Shown here piece after piece: positions 9,298-20,000 of a stretch of DNA of 28,164 bases. The DNA is taken from NCBI GenBank assembly GCA_016717705.1, contig JADKFD010000109.1:1-28164 (forward strand), written 5' to 3'. Below the pieces are notes generated by a model. It ran no database searches and was not told where the DNA came from. It worked only from the letters and a program-made list of their open reading frames with translations. The DNA comes from Rhodanobacteraceae bacterium (GTDB taxonomy: Bacteria; Pseudomonadota; Gammaproteobacteria; Xanthomonadales; SZUA-5). Position 1 is the first letter of the stretch, and every line of letters begins with the position of its first letter. A program made the position numbers and the translations under genes.

Positions 9298-9424
9298 GGG
9301 CTGATTCTGCCTTGGCGCCCGGATGGCGGCCATCGGCGAATTATGAACGGCCGACCTGCTGCGCCTTGCCGATTCCGGGCGGGCGGACTTACCCTGCGCC
9401 GGTTGCCTTTCCTGCCAGGCCTGC
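9298..9424. other. divergent intergenic region
   Basis: 127 bases between the SufU-like gene (-) and the carboxypeptidase gene (+). It must hold both promoters. An AT-richer patch near 9338-9347 (CGAATTATGA) is the only sequence resembling a -10 region, and I cannot assign either promoter confidently. Confidence 0.4.
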
Positions 9425-11811
9425 ATGCGCCGCTTCTGTTGTGCCCTTGCCCTGCTGCTGTGTGTCCGCGTCGGTCTGGCTGCGGACTCTGCGCCATCGT
9501 CGCGGCTGCCGCCGGACAGCGGCCCGTGGGTGGTGCGCGCCTATTTCGACAGAAAGGCGCAACTGGCGACAGTGACGCGGCGCACGGAGCCCTGGGAAGT
9601 CCACCACGACCAGGGATTCGCGCTGATCGAGGTGGCCAATCGCGCCGAGTACTCGCAACTGCTGGCCGACCAGTTCAAGCTCAGCATCGATGCGGCGCTG
9701 ACCGAGTTCATCCGCAATCCGTCCGCCGGGCTGCGCAGCGTTCCTGGATTTGGCTGTTACCGGACAGTCGAGGAAACCCTGGGCAGCATCGACCAGATCG
9801 TCGCCACGCATCCGACGCTGGCCAGCGCCATCGACATCGGCGATTCCTGGGAAAAGCAGCGCAATGGCGCCAATGGCTACGACCTGAAGGTGCTCAAGCT
9901 CAGCAACTCGGCGGTGGCCGGCCCCAAGCCGATTGCCTTCATGCTCGGCGCCATCCATGCCCGCGAGTACACCACCGCGGAAACGCTGATGCGCTTTGCC
10001 GAGCGCCTGCTCGCGCGTTATCCGGTGGACGCCGACGTGCGCTGGATGCTCGACAACTACGAGTTGCAGTTGTTGCCGCAAGCCAATCCGGACGGTCGCA
10101 AGAAGGCCGAAACCGGGCTGCTCTGGCGCAAGAACGTCAACGAGAACTATTGCGGCGCGACCAGCAACGCGCGCGGCGCCGATCTCAACCGCAACTTCCC
10201 CTTCGAGTGGGGCGCGCACGGCGGCTCCAGCGGCAATCCCTGCGACGATTCGTTTCGCGGCGCCGCAGCAGTCTCCGGAGCCGGAGACGGCGGCCATCGT
10301 CACCTACCTGCAAACGCTGTTTCCCGACCAACGTCCGCCGGATCTCACCACACCAGCGCCGGTGGCACTGGCCGGCGTGTTTCTCGACGTCCACAGCTAT
10401 GGCCGCCAGGTGATGTGGCCCTGGGGTTTCGAGGCCAGCGTCGCGCCCAATGGCGCCGCCATGAGGACCCTGGGACGGCGCCTCGGCTGGCTCAACGGCT
10501 ACCGCCCGCAGCAAGGCATCGAGCTGTATGTCACCGATGGCGGCACGCGCGATTTTGTCTATGGCGAACTCGGCGTCCCGGCCTTGAGTTTCGAACTCGG
10601 CGACAGCTTCTTCGAGTCCTGCGCCAGCTTCGAAGCGAACGTGCTGGAATCCAATATCGCGGCACTGAGCTATTTGCTGCGCAATACGCGGCGTCCCTAC
10701 CAGGATCCGGCGGGACCGTCACTGGAGCAACTGGCGAGCGCGCCGGTGGAAGCTGGCGAGCCGATCCGACTGGTCGGCGTCGCCAATGACGCCGCCTTCA
10801 ATCAGAGCAACGGCAGCGAAGCCGTGCAGGCGGTCGCCGGCGTCGACGTCTATCTGGCGCGCTTGCCCTGGGCTGGCCCGAACAACCCGGATGCCGCGGC
10901 ACTGCCGGCCGACGGCTCCTATGACACGGCGACCGAGACTGTGCTCGCCGAGCTGGCTTCGGGCGACAAGGCGCCGGGCAGTTATCCGGTCTACCTGCGT
11001 GCCCGCGATGGTGGCGGTCACGGGCCGACTTACGCCCACGCCATCGAAGTCGTCGCCGCCGGGCAGCACCGCACGCCTTGCCGGCAGCATCAGCAACGCC
11101 AATACCGGGTCGACCCTGGCGGTACCGGCGCGGGTGCAACTGGGCAACTACGCAACGCTGGCGATGCCTGCGGCCGGCAGCAGTTATTCGCTGCGCGCGC
11201 CAAGCGGCAGCTACACGCTGGAAGTATCGGCAGCGGGCTATGCGCCGAAGACGCTGACCGGGATCAACCTTGCCGCGCCAGCCACCGCGCAGCGCAACGT
11301 CGCGTTGAGTCCGCTGTGCACCCTGCTGGCCGACGATGCCAGCGCCGGACTGGCCAACTTCAGCGCGCAAGCGCCCTGGGGCCTGGGCACGACGCGCTTC
11401 GTCAGTGCGCCGGCCGCGTTCACCGACTCACCCGGTGGCGACTATGCCGCCAACGCCAACACCGCGCTGAGCCTGGTGCCGCTGGACCTGCGCGACGTCA
11501 CGCATGCGCGCCTCAAGTTCCAGTCCTGGTGCGATACCGAGGCCGGATTCGACCGCGGGCGGGTCGAAATTTCCACCGACGGCAGTGTCTGGACGGAGAT
11601 CTGGAGCTGCAGCGCCAACGCCGCCTGGACCGAAGTCGATCTGGATCTGGGCGCGCTCGATGATCAATCCAGCGCGTTGATCCGTTTCCGCCTGACCTCG
11701 GATGCCGCGGTGCAACGCGAGGGCTGGAGCATCGACGATCTGGTCTTGAGCGGCGCCGGAGCGGTCTGCGGCGGCGTGCCGGATGCGCTGTTTGCGAATG
11801 GCTTTGAATAA
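9425..11811 (+). CDS. secreted M14 zinc carboxypeptidase with C-terminal extension (two frameshifts)
   Basis: Removes C-terminal residues from peptides outside the cytoplasm. Residues 1-20 (RRFCCALALLLCVRVGLA) form a signal peptide. The M14 domain has zinc ligands H178 and E181 in GAIHAREYTTAE, a third ligand His near 322 in LDVHSYG, and the catalytic Glu near 390 in LSFELGDSFFE. GADLNRNFPFEWG is the substrate-binding Asn-Arg motif. After about residue 430 come Ig/carboxypeptidase-regulatory-like segments (SYSLRAPSGSYTLEVSAAGY) and a jelly-roll-like module (LKFQSWCDTEAGFDRGRVEI). The protein ends PDALFANGFE. Breaks lie at about 10255-10270, between DSFRG and SPEPETAAIVTYL, and at about 11062, between IEVVAAG and STARLAGSISNANTG. 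The sequence is in good register on both sides of each break. Confidence 0.9.
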
Positions 11812-11834
11812 TCGTCCCGACAAACGCGTCTGCC

Positions 11835-11868
11835 GTAGGTCACGTTGGCCCGAAGGGACGACGTGACC
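11835..11868 (+). repeat. family B palindromic repeat, single unit
   Basis: GTAGGTCACGTT, then an imperfect hairpin GGCCC-GAA-GGGAC, then GACGTGACC. It begins 23 bases after the carboxypeptidase stop and points the same way as that gene. Confidence 0.8.
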
Positions 11869-11965
11869 CACGAAGGTATGCGCATGATGCCCGCCGTCGC
11901 CCGCACCCTGCCCGCATTCGTTCTGGACTCGCCTACACACCGTGCGGGACAATTCGGTCATCGGT

Positions 11966-13892
11966 ATGTCTTTGAGGCTTCACGGTTTGTCCACGTATCC
12001 GCTGTTGTCGACCATCAACGATCCGCGGGACTTGCGCCGCGTACCGCGCGAGAAGCTTGCGCTGCTCGCGGATGAGCTGCGCGCTTACGTCCTCGAATCG
12101 GTGTCGCAGACCGGCGGCCATCTGTCGTCGAACCTGGGCACCGTGGAACTGGCGATCGCGCTGCACTATGTGTTCAACACCCCGGAAGATCGCCTGATCT
12201 GGGATGTCGGCCACCAGAGCTATCCGCACAAGATCCTGACCGGCCGCCGCGAGGCGATGGCCAGCTTGCGCCAGTTGGGTGGCATCAGCGGTTTTCCGCG
12301 TCGCGAGGAAAGTCCGTACGACGCTTTCGGCACGGCGCATTCGAGCACGTCGATCTCGGCTGCCGCTGGTATGGCTCGTGGGGCCGTGATCAAGGGCGAA
12401 AAGCGGCATGCGATCGCCGTGATCGGCGACGGCGCGATGACCGCCGGCATGGCCTTCGAGGCAATGAACAATGCCGGCATCGAGAAAGACCTGCCGCTGA
12501 TCGTGATCTTGAACGACAACGACATGTCGATCTCGCCCCCGGTCGGTGCGCTGAACCGCTATCTGGCGCGGCTGATGAGCGGCCAGTTCTATGCGCACAC
12601 CAAGAAGGGCATCGGCAAGGTACTGGCGATAGCGCCGCCGGTCTACGAACTGGCGCGGCGCCTGGAAGAACACGCCAAGGGCATGGTGGTGCCGGCGACG
12701 ATGTTCGAGGAATTCGGGTTCAACTACATCGGGCCGATCGACGGTCACGATCTGGAATCGCTGGTGCCGACGCTGCGCAACATCATGTCGCGCATCGACG
12801 AGGGTGACGGCCCGCAGTTCCTGCACGTGGTCACCCGGAAAGGCCAGGGCTACAAGCTGGCCGAAGCCGATCCGGTGCTTTACCACGGCCCGGGGCGATT
12901 CAACCCGAGCGAGGGTATCCGCCCGGCCAAGGCCGGCAAACAGACCTACACCCAGGTGTTCGGCGACTGGCTGTGCGACATGGCCGCGGCCGACCCGCGC
13001 CTGGTCGGCATCACCCCGGCGATGCGCGAAGGCTCGGGCATGGTCGAGTTCGAAAAGCGCTTCCCGAAGCGCTATTTCGATGTCGGCATCGCCGAGCAGC
13101 ACGCCGTCACCTTTCGCCGCCGGCCTCGCCTGCGAGGCGATGAAGCCGGTGGTCGCGATCTACTCGACCTTCCTGCAGCGCGCCTACGACCAGTTGATCC
13201 ACGACGTGGCATTGCAGAATCTGCCGGTGGTGTTCGCGCTCGACCGCGCCGGCATCGTCGGCGCCGACGGTCCGACCCATTGCGGGGCCTTCGACCTGGC
13301 ATATCTGCGGTGTATCCCGAACATGGCGGTGATGGCACCGGCCGACGAAAACGAATGCCGGCAATTGCTGTCGACCGCCTTCGCCCACGATGGCCCGGCC
13401 GCGGTGCGTTATCCGCGCGGCAGTGGTCCGGGCGGCGAGTTCAAGCGCACGCTCGACACCCTGCCCTTCGGCAAGGGCGAGATCCGCCGTCGCAGCCAGG
13501 CCGTCGCTGGCCAACGCATCGCCATCCTCGCTTTCGGATCGCCGCTGTACGCAGCGCTGACCGCCGCCGAGCAAATCGACGCCAGCGTCGCCAACATGCG
13601 CTTCGTCAAGCCGATCGACGAAGCGCTGTTGCTGGAACTGGCGCGTACCCATGATGCGCTGGTGACCATCGAGGAAGGCTGCATCATGGGCGGCGCCGGC
13701 GGCGCCTGCCTGGAGGCGCTGGCCGCCCACGGTCTGGAACTGCCGACGCTGCAACTGGGGCTGCCCGATGTGTTCATCGAACACGGCGACCCGGCGCGCC
13801 TGCTGGCCCTCAATGGTCTGGATGCCGAGGGCATCGTGCGCTCGATCCGCGGCCGGTTTCCGCAGGGCCGCAGCGTGCGCGTCGCGGCTTGA
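11966..13892 (+). CDS. dxs: 1-deoxy-D-xylulose-5-phosphate synthase (one frameshift)
   Basis: Condenses pyruvate and glyceraldehyde 3-phosphate to DXP with thiamine diphosphate, the first step of the MEP isoprenoid pathway and a supplier of thiamine and pyridoxal synthesis. Family signatures are YPLLSTINDPRDLR at the N terminus, SSNLGTVELAIALHYVFNTP, WDVGHQSYPHKILTGR, the ThDP/Mg motif GDGAMTAGMAFEAMNNAG ending in NDNDMSIS, GFNYIGPIDGHD, and in the second half YSTFLQRAYDQLIHDVALQN, DRAGIVGADGPTHCGAFD and RYPRGSG. ATG 11966 is preferred; an in-frame GTG at 11942 is the alternative. The frame breaks in a TTT run at 13112-13114. Dropping one T gives AEQHAVTFAAGLACEAMKPV, a perfect family match. 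dxs is usually essential, so this is best read as a sequencing error. Confidence 0.95.
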
Positions 13893-13924
13893 GCGGTTGT
13901 GGGTTGTTGGTTGTTGCTTGAAGA

Positions 13925-14005
13925 GCATCGCGCGCAAGCGCGCTCCTACAAGTTTCGCGTGACTCTCCTACAAAGTTGCAGGAGCGCGCTCGCGCGCGAT
14001 GCCTT
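13925..14005. repeat. family A paired palindromic repeat (REPIN-like)
   Basis: GCATCGCGCGCAAGCGCGC on the left and GGAGCGCGCTCGCGCGCG on the right form an inverted pair with about 35 bases between. It lies 32 bases after the dxs stop, between dxs and the GGDEF-EAL gene. Confidence 0.85.
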
Positions 14006-14079
14006 TGCTTCTGCGCTTCAACCCACCAATCCCGGACGACCAACATTCGAAATCCGACAACCGAAAGCAGAAGCCGGGC

Positions 14080-14085
14080 TAGACT
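14080..14085 (+). promoter_or_regulatory. candidate -10 element TAGACT, possibly giving a leaderless transcript
   Basis: GGCTAGACTGCCCACATG: the TAGACT hexamer ends only 6 bases before the ATG at 14092. A promoter using it would start transcription at or next to the first base of the start codon. No ribosome-binding site is visible. Confidence 0.4.
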
Positions 14086-14091
14086 GCCCAC

Positions 14092-16935
14092 ATGCCTGAT
14101 CCCGTCGCCACGCCGCCGGTGCTGGAACTTCTGACCCGCGTCTTTGCGGCGCCGGAGTCGCTGGCCGTGATCACGCGGCTGCGCGACAGCGTCCTCGTCG
14201 GCGTCAGCGGTGGCTTTCAGGCCCAGTTCGGAATCAAGCCGGAGGAGGCGGTCGGTCGCACTGCGCTCGAAGCCGGCTTGTGGCGCGACGCGGCGCAACG
14301 CACGAGCGTGCTCGATCTGTTGCAGCAGCGCGGTTCGATCACCGCTGAGCCGGTGTCCATCTGCGGTCGCGACGGCCATCAGTACGACGGCCTGATGAGC
14401 AGCGCGCTGATCGAGTACGACGGCGAGCCGTACCTGTTCAGCCTGATCCAGGACGTTCGCCAGTACGCGACAGAGGCGCAGGCGCGCACGCGCGAGATCG
14501 AAAGCCTGCGCACGCTGATCCTGGAATCCGAGGTCGGCGTTTACCGTCGGCGTGCGCCGCCGTACGGCCTGATCGACGCCAACCCGGCGCTGGCGCAGAT
14601 GCTTGGGTGCGGCTCGGCGCCGGCCTTGATTGCTGCCTGTGCCGGCCACCCCGATTTCGACTACGTGGATCCGCAGCACGCCGCGCGCATCCACGCACTG
14701 CTGCAGCAGGATCGCCGCATCAACCACGTGCGCGCCGAGATTCGTCGTTTCGACGGCGGCAGTGTGTGGGTCAGCGAGAGTGCGCGCGCGGTTTATGGGC
14801 AATCCGGTGAGTTGCTGCATGTCGATGGCGCTCTGGTCGACATCACCGCACAGGTGCATGCCGAGCTGGCGTTGACGCAGAGCGAGGCGCTCTACCGGAA
14901 CCTCGTCGAGAACTCCCGCGATGCCGTGTTCCTGATGCAACATGGCCGCGTCGTCTATGCCAACGATGCGCTGGGCAACATCCTCGGCTGCCGCAGCGAA
15001 GACCTGATCGGCGCCAACTATTTCGATTGGGTCGCGCCGGACGATGTGGCGGCGCAGACCCTGCGCATGGCCGCTCGCGAATCGGGCTCCAATGACACCC
15101 AGGACTACGAGATCAGACTGTTGCGCGGCGACGGCAGCGTGCGCCTGTGCACGGTACGCGCCGGGGCGGTGCAGTTTCGCGGCAAGCTGGCGTCGATCGG
15201 CACCCTGCGCGACATCACCGAGGAGCGCGCGCAACAGCAGCGTCTGAAGGCCGCCGAAGAACGCTACCGCCTGCTGTTCAAGCAGGCCGTGGTCGGCATG
15301 TTCCAGAGCACGCTCGATGGGCAATTGATCGAGGTCAATGACGCGCTGGCCCAGATGTTCGGATTTGCTTCGCCGGATGCCATGCGCATCGCGACCCGAA
15401 ATTCCCGCGAACACTACGTCGACCCGCACATGCGCGACCGTGCCCGCCAGGTGATCGAGCGCGATGGCCAGATCGTCAACTGGGAATTTCCGATGCGGCG
15501 GCAGGACGGCGTGCCCTTCTGGGTGCTGCTCAGCGCGCGAATCGTGCGCCACATCGCGGAATTGCACGGCCATGTCGAGGGCAGTCTGGTCGATATCAGC
15601 GCGCGCCGCGCGGCCGAGCAGGAACTCAAGTTCCTGGCGCACCATGACAGCCTCACCGGTCTGGCCAACCGACGCAGTTTCGAGGGCAGGCTGGTCGCCA
15701 CTCTGGATCGCCTGCAGGCGCGCGGCGACGGCCCCTACGCGGTACTGCTGCTCGATCTCGATCGCTTCAAGCTGGTCAACGACAGCCTCGGCCACGCAGC
15801 GGGCGATGAACTGCTGGTCAGATTCGGCGAGCGTTTGGCGCAGGCGTTCGGACAGCGCGTGGTGCTGGCGCGCTACGGCGGCGACGAATTCGCCTTGCTG
15901 ACGCGCGAACGCGTCGACCGCGACGGTGCCATTGCGCTGGCGCAACGCGTGCAGGAAATCGCACGCGAGCCGTTCCAGTTGCGTGGACACCAGGTGTTCA
16001 GCGACACCTCGATCGGCATCGTGCTGATCGAGAACGGGCAGGTGCACCCGGAAGCCATCCTGCGCGACGCCGATACCGCGATGTTCAGCGCCAAGTCGCG
16101 CGGATCGGGCTATGCACTGTTCGATCAGCAGATGCACGCCGCCGCACGCGAACGCCTGGGTCTGGAGACCGATCTGCGCCTGGCGCTGAACCGTGGCGAA
16201 TTGCTGCCCTGGTACCAACCGATCTGGAGCCTGGCCGAACAGCGCATCGTCGGCATCGAAGCGCTGGTGCGCTGGCAGCATCCGCTCCGCGGCCTGCTGG
16301 CGCCGGCGCAGTTTCTGGGCGTCGCCGAAGATACCGGGATGCTGCCGGCGATCGACCTCTTGATGCTCGAACAGTCGCTGCTGCAGTTACGCCACTGGCA
16401 AACCGTGCATGGCGCCAGCGCGCCGCGACTGCTCAGCGTCAATGTCTCCGATCGCCTGTTCGCTTCTGCCGAATTCCCGCCGACTCTGCAGCGCTTGCTC
16501 GAGCGCAGTGGCGTCGATCCGCGCCAGATCCATCTGGAGATCACCGAAACCGTATTCCGCGCCGGGATCGGCAGCCTGCGCCAGGCGCTGGCCGCGCTCA
16601 AGGCCACCGGTGTGTGTCTGGTCGTGGATGACTTCGGCACCGGATATTCCTCGCTGGTGTCCTTCTCCGAGGCCGACTTCGATGGCCTCAAGGTCGATCG
16701 CGGCTTCATCACCGACCTGCACAGCAATTCGCGCCACCGCGCCATCGTCCGCACCATCGTGCAATTCGCCCGCGACCTCGGCCTCAGCCTGGTCGCCGAG
16801 GGTGTCGAGACCGAACTTCAGGCGCAGATCCTGCGCGAACTCGGTTGCGATCTGGTGCAGGGTTTCCGCTATGCCGCGCCGCTGCCGGCGACGGCGCTCG
16901 ACGCCTGGCTGGCAGATCCGTCAGGTATCCGCTGA
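14092..16935 (+). CDS. PAS-PAS-PAS-PAS-GGDEF-EAL cyclic-di-GMP turnover protein
   Basis: A soluble 947-residue sensor that makes and/or breaks the second messenger c-di-GMP. About four PAS modules occupy residues 20-510, each closed by a typical DIT or DIS stretch (HVDGALVDITAQ, ASIGTLRDITEERAQ, HVEGSLVDISARRA). The GGDEF domain starts near 516 (HDSLTGLANRRSF), with an intact YGGDEF at 595-600. The EAL domain has EAL at 723-725, LEITETVF, DDFGTGYSSL from 846, KVDRGFI and VAEGVET from 901, so the metal and catalytic residues look intact. The RxxD inhibitory site expected just before GGDEF is absent, so product inhibition is unlikely. No membrane helix or signal peptide is seen. The frame is unbroken and the gene appears monocistronic. 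Confidence 0.95.
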   Translation: MPDPVATPPVLELLTRVFAAPESLAVITRLRDSVLVGVSGGFQAQFGIKPEEAVGRTALEAGLWRDAAQRTSVLDLLQQRGSITAEPVSICGRDGHQYDGLMSSALIEYDGEPYLFSLIQDVRQYATEAQARTREIESLRTLILESEVGVYRRRAPPYGLIDANPALAQMLGCGSAPALIAACAGHPDFDYVDPQHAARIHALLQQDRRINHVRAEIRRFDGGSVWVSESARAVYGQSGELLHVDGALVDITAQVHAELALTQSEALYRNLVENSRDAVFLMQHGRVVYANDALGNILGCRSEDLIGANYFDWVAPDDVAAQTLRMAARESGSNDTQDYEIRLLRGDGSVRLCTVRAGAVQFRGKLASIGTLRDITEERAQQQRLKAAEERYRLLFKQAVVGMFQSTLDGQLIEVNDALAQMFGFASPDAMRIATRNSREHYVDPHMRDRARQVIERDGQIVNWEFPMRRQDGVPFWVLLSARIVRHIAELHGHVEGSLVDISARRAAEQELKFLAHHDSLTGLANRRSFEGRLVATLDRLQARGDGPYAVLLLDLDRFKLVNDSLGHAAGDELLVRFGERLAQAFGQRVVLARYGGDEFALLTRERVDRDGAIALAQRVQEIAREPFQLRGHQVFSDTSIGIVLIENGQVHPEAILRDADTAMFSAKSRGSGYALFDQQMHAAARERLGLETDLRLALNRGELLPWYQPIWSLAEQRIVGIEALVRWQHPLRGLLAPAQFLGVAEDTGMLPAIDLLMLEQSLLQLRHWQTVHGASAPRLLSVNVSDRLFASAEFPPTLQRLLERSGVDPRQIHLEITETVFRAGIGSLRQALAALKATGVCLVVDDFGTGYSSLVSFSEADFDGLKVDRGFITDLHSNSRHRAIVRTIVQFARDLGLSLVAEGVETELQAQILRELGCDLVQGFRYAAPLPATALDAWLADPSGIR

Positions 16936-17079
16936 TCCGTTTGGTCGCGAGCTCTGGCTGGCACTGCGCCCCGCGGTAGCACGTGGCGATACCGGTGCAG
17001 TTCTGGCATCGCCGCGGTCACTGCGGCCCGCATTGCGAGTTAGCATCAGACTTTCACAATTGACGAGCGCGGCGGCGGC
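16936..17079. other. intergenic region upstream of the DUF2339 gene
   Basis: 144 bases without an ORF or a repeat of families A-C. The stretch near 17038-17060 (GTTAGCATCAGACTTTCAC) is AT-richer and is the likeliest promoter site; this is tentative. Confidence 0.3.
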
Positions 17080-20000
17080 ATGGAACTCCTGGGTTTGCTG
17101 GCAGTGCTGTTGTTCCTGTACCTGCTGATCGCTCCGGCGGTCGCCTGGGCGCGCTCCAGCGGCGCACGCGCGATGGCCGAGGCGCAGGAACGCGCCAATC
17201 AGGTCCAGGCGCGCGAGATCCGCGAGTTGAAAGCGCAGGTCAAGGAACTGCGCGATCAACAGCAGCAGTTGCTCAAGCGCATCGAGTCGCTCGGGCAGGC
17301 GCCCGCGGGCGTGGCTGAACCTGTCCAGCCGGCCCAGCCGGCCGGCATCGCCGCGCCAGCCAGGTTTCGAGCGGCGGCTCCGCGCCCGCCGGAGCGCAGC
17401 GCCAGCGCTGACGTTTCCTTCGATCCCGCTGAATTCGGCATTCCCGAATTGCCGCCGGCGAAGCCCAGTTCGGCGCCCATCGATCAGCCCGTCGTTGCGC
17501 CTCCGATCATGGCCCCGCAGCCGCCACCAGCTGCGCCGGTGCCAGCGGCGATCGCCGGCAAGCCCGTCGCAGCGGCAAAACCGCCACTGCACAGCAGCTG
17601 GGACCTGGAACCGGTGGAGCGCAGCGAGGAGCCTGCCGACGAACCGGTGGCGGCGGCGCGCTGGACCGAAGCGCCCGCGGCAGCAGCTGCGAGCGCAGCG
17701 ACCGAGCCGGTCGCCAAGCCAGCGCGTGAGCCGGTGTGGACACCCAAACCGCCGGTCGACCGCCGCCGCCCCCGCGCCGCGAACGTGCGCCGAGCGAACT
17801 CGAGACCAGCATTGCCGGCTGGCTGCAGGCGGCCAAAGGCTGGCTGTTCGGCGGCAATCTGGTCGCCAAGATCGGCCTGATGATCCTGTTCATCGGCGTC
17901 GCCTTCCTGCTGCGCTTGGCTTCCAGTTACGTCGTGGTTCCGATCGAAGTGCGCCTCGCCGGCATCGCCGCCGGCGCCATCGCCCTGCTCGGCTGGGGCT
18001 GGCGCATCCGCAGCTCGCGGCCGGGCATCGCGCTGCCCACCCAGGGCGCCGCGCTGGCCACGCTGATGCTGGTCACGTTTGGCGCGTTCAAGATCTACCA
18101 CCTGCTGCCGTCCACGCCAACCTTTGCGCTGCTGCTGGTCCTGGTGGCCTTCACCTGCGTGCTGGCCGTGCTGCAGGACGCGCTGTGGCTGGCGGTATTC
18201 GGCATCGTCGGCGGCTTTGCCGTGCCGATCCTGACCAGCAGCGGCGGCGGCAGCCATGTCGCGCTGTTCAGCTACTACGCCCTGCTCAACGCCGGCATCC
18301 TGGCGATTGCCTGGCAGCGCTCGTGGCGCTCGCTGAACCTGCTCGGCTTCCTGTTCACCTTCATCATCGGCACCGCCTGGGGCGTGCAGCGCTACGAGGC
18401 CCAGCATTACGCCAGCGCGCAGTTCTTCCTGGCGCTGTTCCTGGTGTTCTACGTCGCCATCGCCGTGCTCTACGCCTGGCGCCAAGCGCCGCAGTGGAAG
18501 GGCTATGTCGATGGCACGCTGGTGTTTGGCGTGCCCACCGTCGCCATGGCGCTGCAATACGGCATGGTCAAGGACATGCACCTGGGCAGCGCGCTGTCGG
18601 CGCTGGCGCTGGGCCTGTTCTACGCCTTCGTCGCCGCGGCGCTGTGGCGCTGGCGGCGCGGCAATCTGCGCCTTTTGGTCGAGTCCTTCTTTGCGCTGGC
18701 CGTGGTCTTCGGCACCCTGGCGATCCCACTCGCCTTCGATGGTCGCTGGACTTCAGCCGCCTGGGCGCTGCAGGGCGCCGGCATGGTCTGGGTGGGCCTG
18801 CGTCAGCGCCAGCCGCTGGTGTGGCGCTTCGGCATCCTGCTGCAGTTCGGCAGCTGGTTCTATTTCGTCAAGGCGCTGACCGGGCTCGATCCGCTGACCG
18901 CACTGACCGAACACATCAGCCTGGGCTTCTTCGTGCTCGGCGCCACCGGCGTGTTCCTGGCGCTGACCCTGCGCCGCCAGAGCCTGCCGGTCGGCGACGA
19001 CAAGGACGCCGCGCGCGCCGGCTTCGGGGTCTGGGCCAGCGCCTTCATCGGCATCGCCGTGGTCTGGCTGCTCGGTGGCATGTGGGTGGAGGTCTGGCTG
19101 CGCGTCGACGCCGTGCATCGCGCCAGCCTCTATGTGCTCACCGCGATGGCACTGGTGTACGGCCTGCAGTGGCTGGGCCGGCGCAGCGACTGGCGCATGC
19201 CGGCGGTGCTCGGCGGCGCGGTCACGGCGCTGGCCGGTATCACCTTCCTGGCGCTGATGGCGCGCTACATGCGCTGGTACAACGTCGATGTGTACAGCGA
19301 GCAGAGCTTTGGCGGAAGTCCTGAGCGGCGGCGCGCTGTTCGGCGGCGCGCTGCTGAGCGCTGGCGCGCTGGTGTCGGCATTCGCCTTCAAGCGACGCTG
19401 GCAACAGGCCCTGGACGCCGTCGAGGATGCCGGCCCTGACCAGCGCGCCTGCCACTGGCTGGCTGCTGCTGGCGATGTTCTGGTTCTGCGGCTTCGCCCT
19501 GCATGGCGCCGCGCACGCGCTGGCCTGGCTGACCAGCCCGGCGCCCGACAGTATTGCGGCGTGGTACCAGATCAGCTTCTGGGCGGCCTACAGCATCGGC
19601 CTGGCGCTTTGCGCGTGGGCCTGGATGGCGCTGGCCCAGCGCTACGCCTTCCCCAATCGCGAGCTCATGCTGCGCATCGCCTGGCCGGGTCTGTCGGCCA
19701 TGGCGCTTTGGGTCTACATGGTTCAGGTGTCGCCGCGCGTGGTGGTCGAACGCCTGCTGCAGTTCAACTGGGCCGAGGATGGCCCCGCTCCACTGCTGGG
19801 CGCGGATGTGCTGCACGCCTTCCTCGGCGGTCCGTTGGCCGGCGCCTTGATTCTGGCCGCGCTCACCTGGATCGGGATCACCCGCCTGAACAGCGCGGCA
19901 CGTTCGCCGGGTCTCGATGATGCCCAGCGCAGCAGCGGTGTTGCCGTCTGGTCGATTGGCCTGGGCATCGTCGTGCATGTGCTGCTGGTCGATGTGCTCG

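Noticed and set aside
13810..16281. An 823-codon open frame antisense to dxs and the GGDEF-EAL gene
   Set aside because: It mirrors a real gene in GC-rich DNA; composition is His/Gln/Arg-rich without any domain, and it crosses a repeat and two sense genes.
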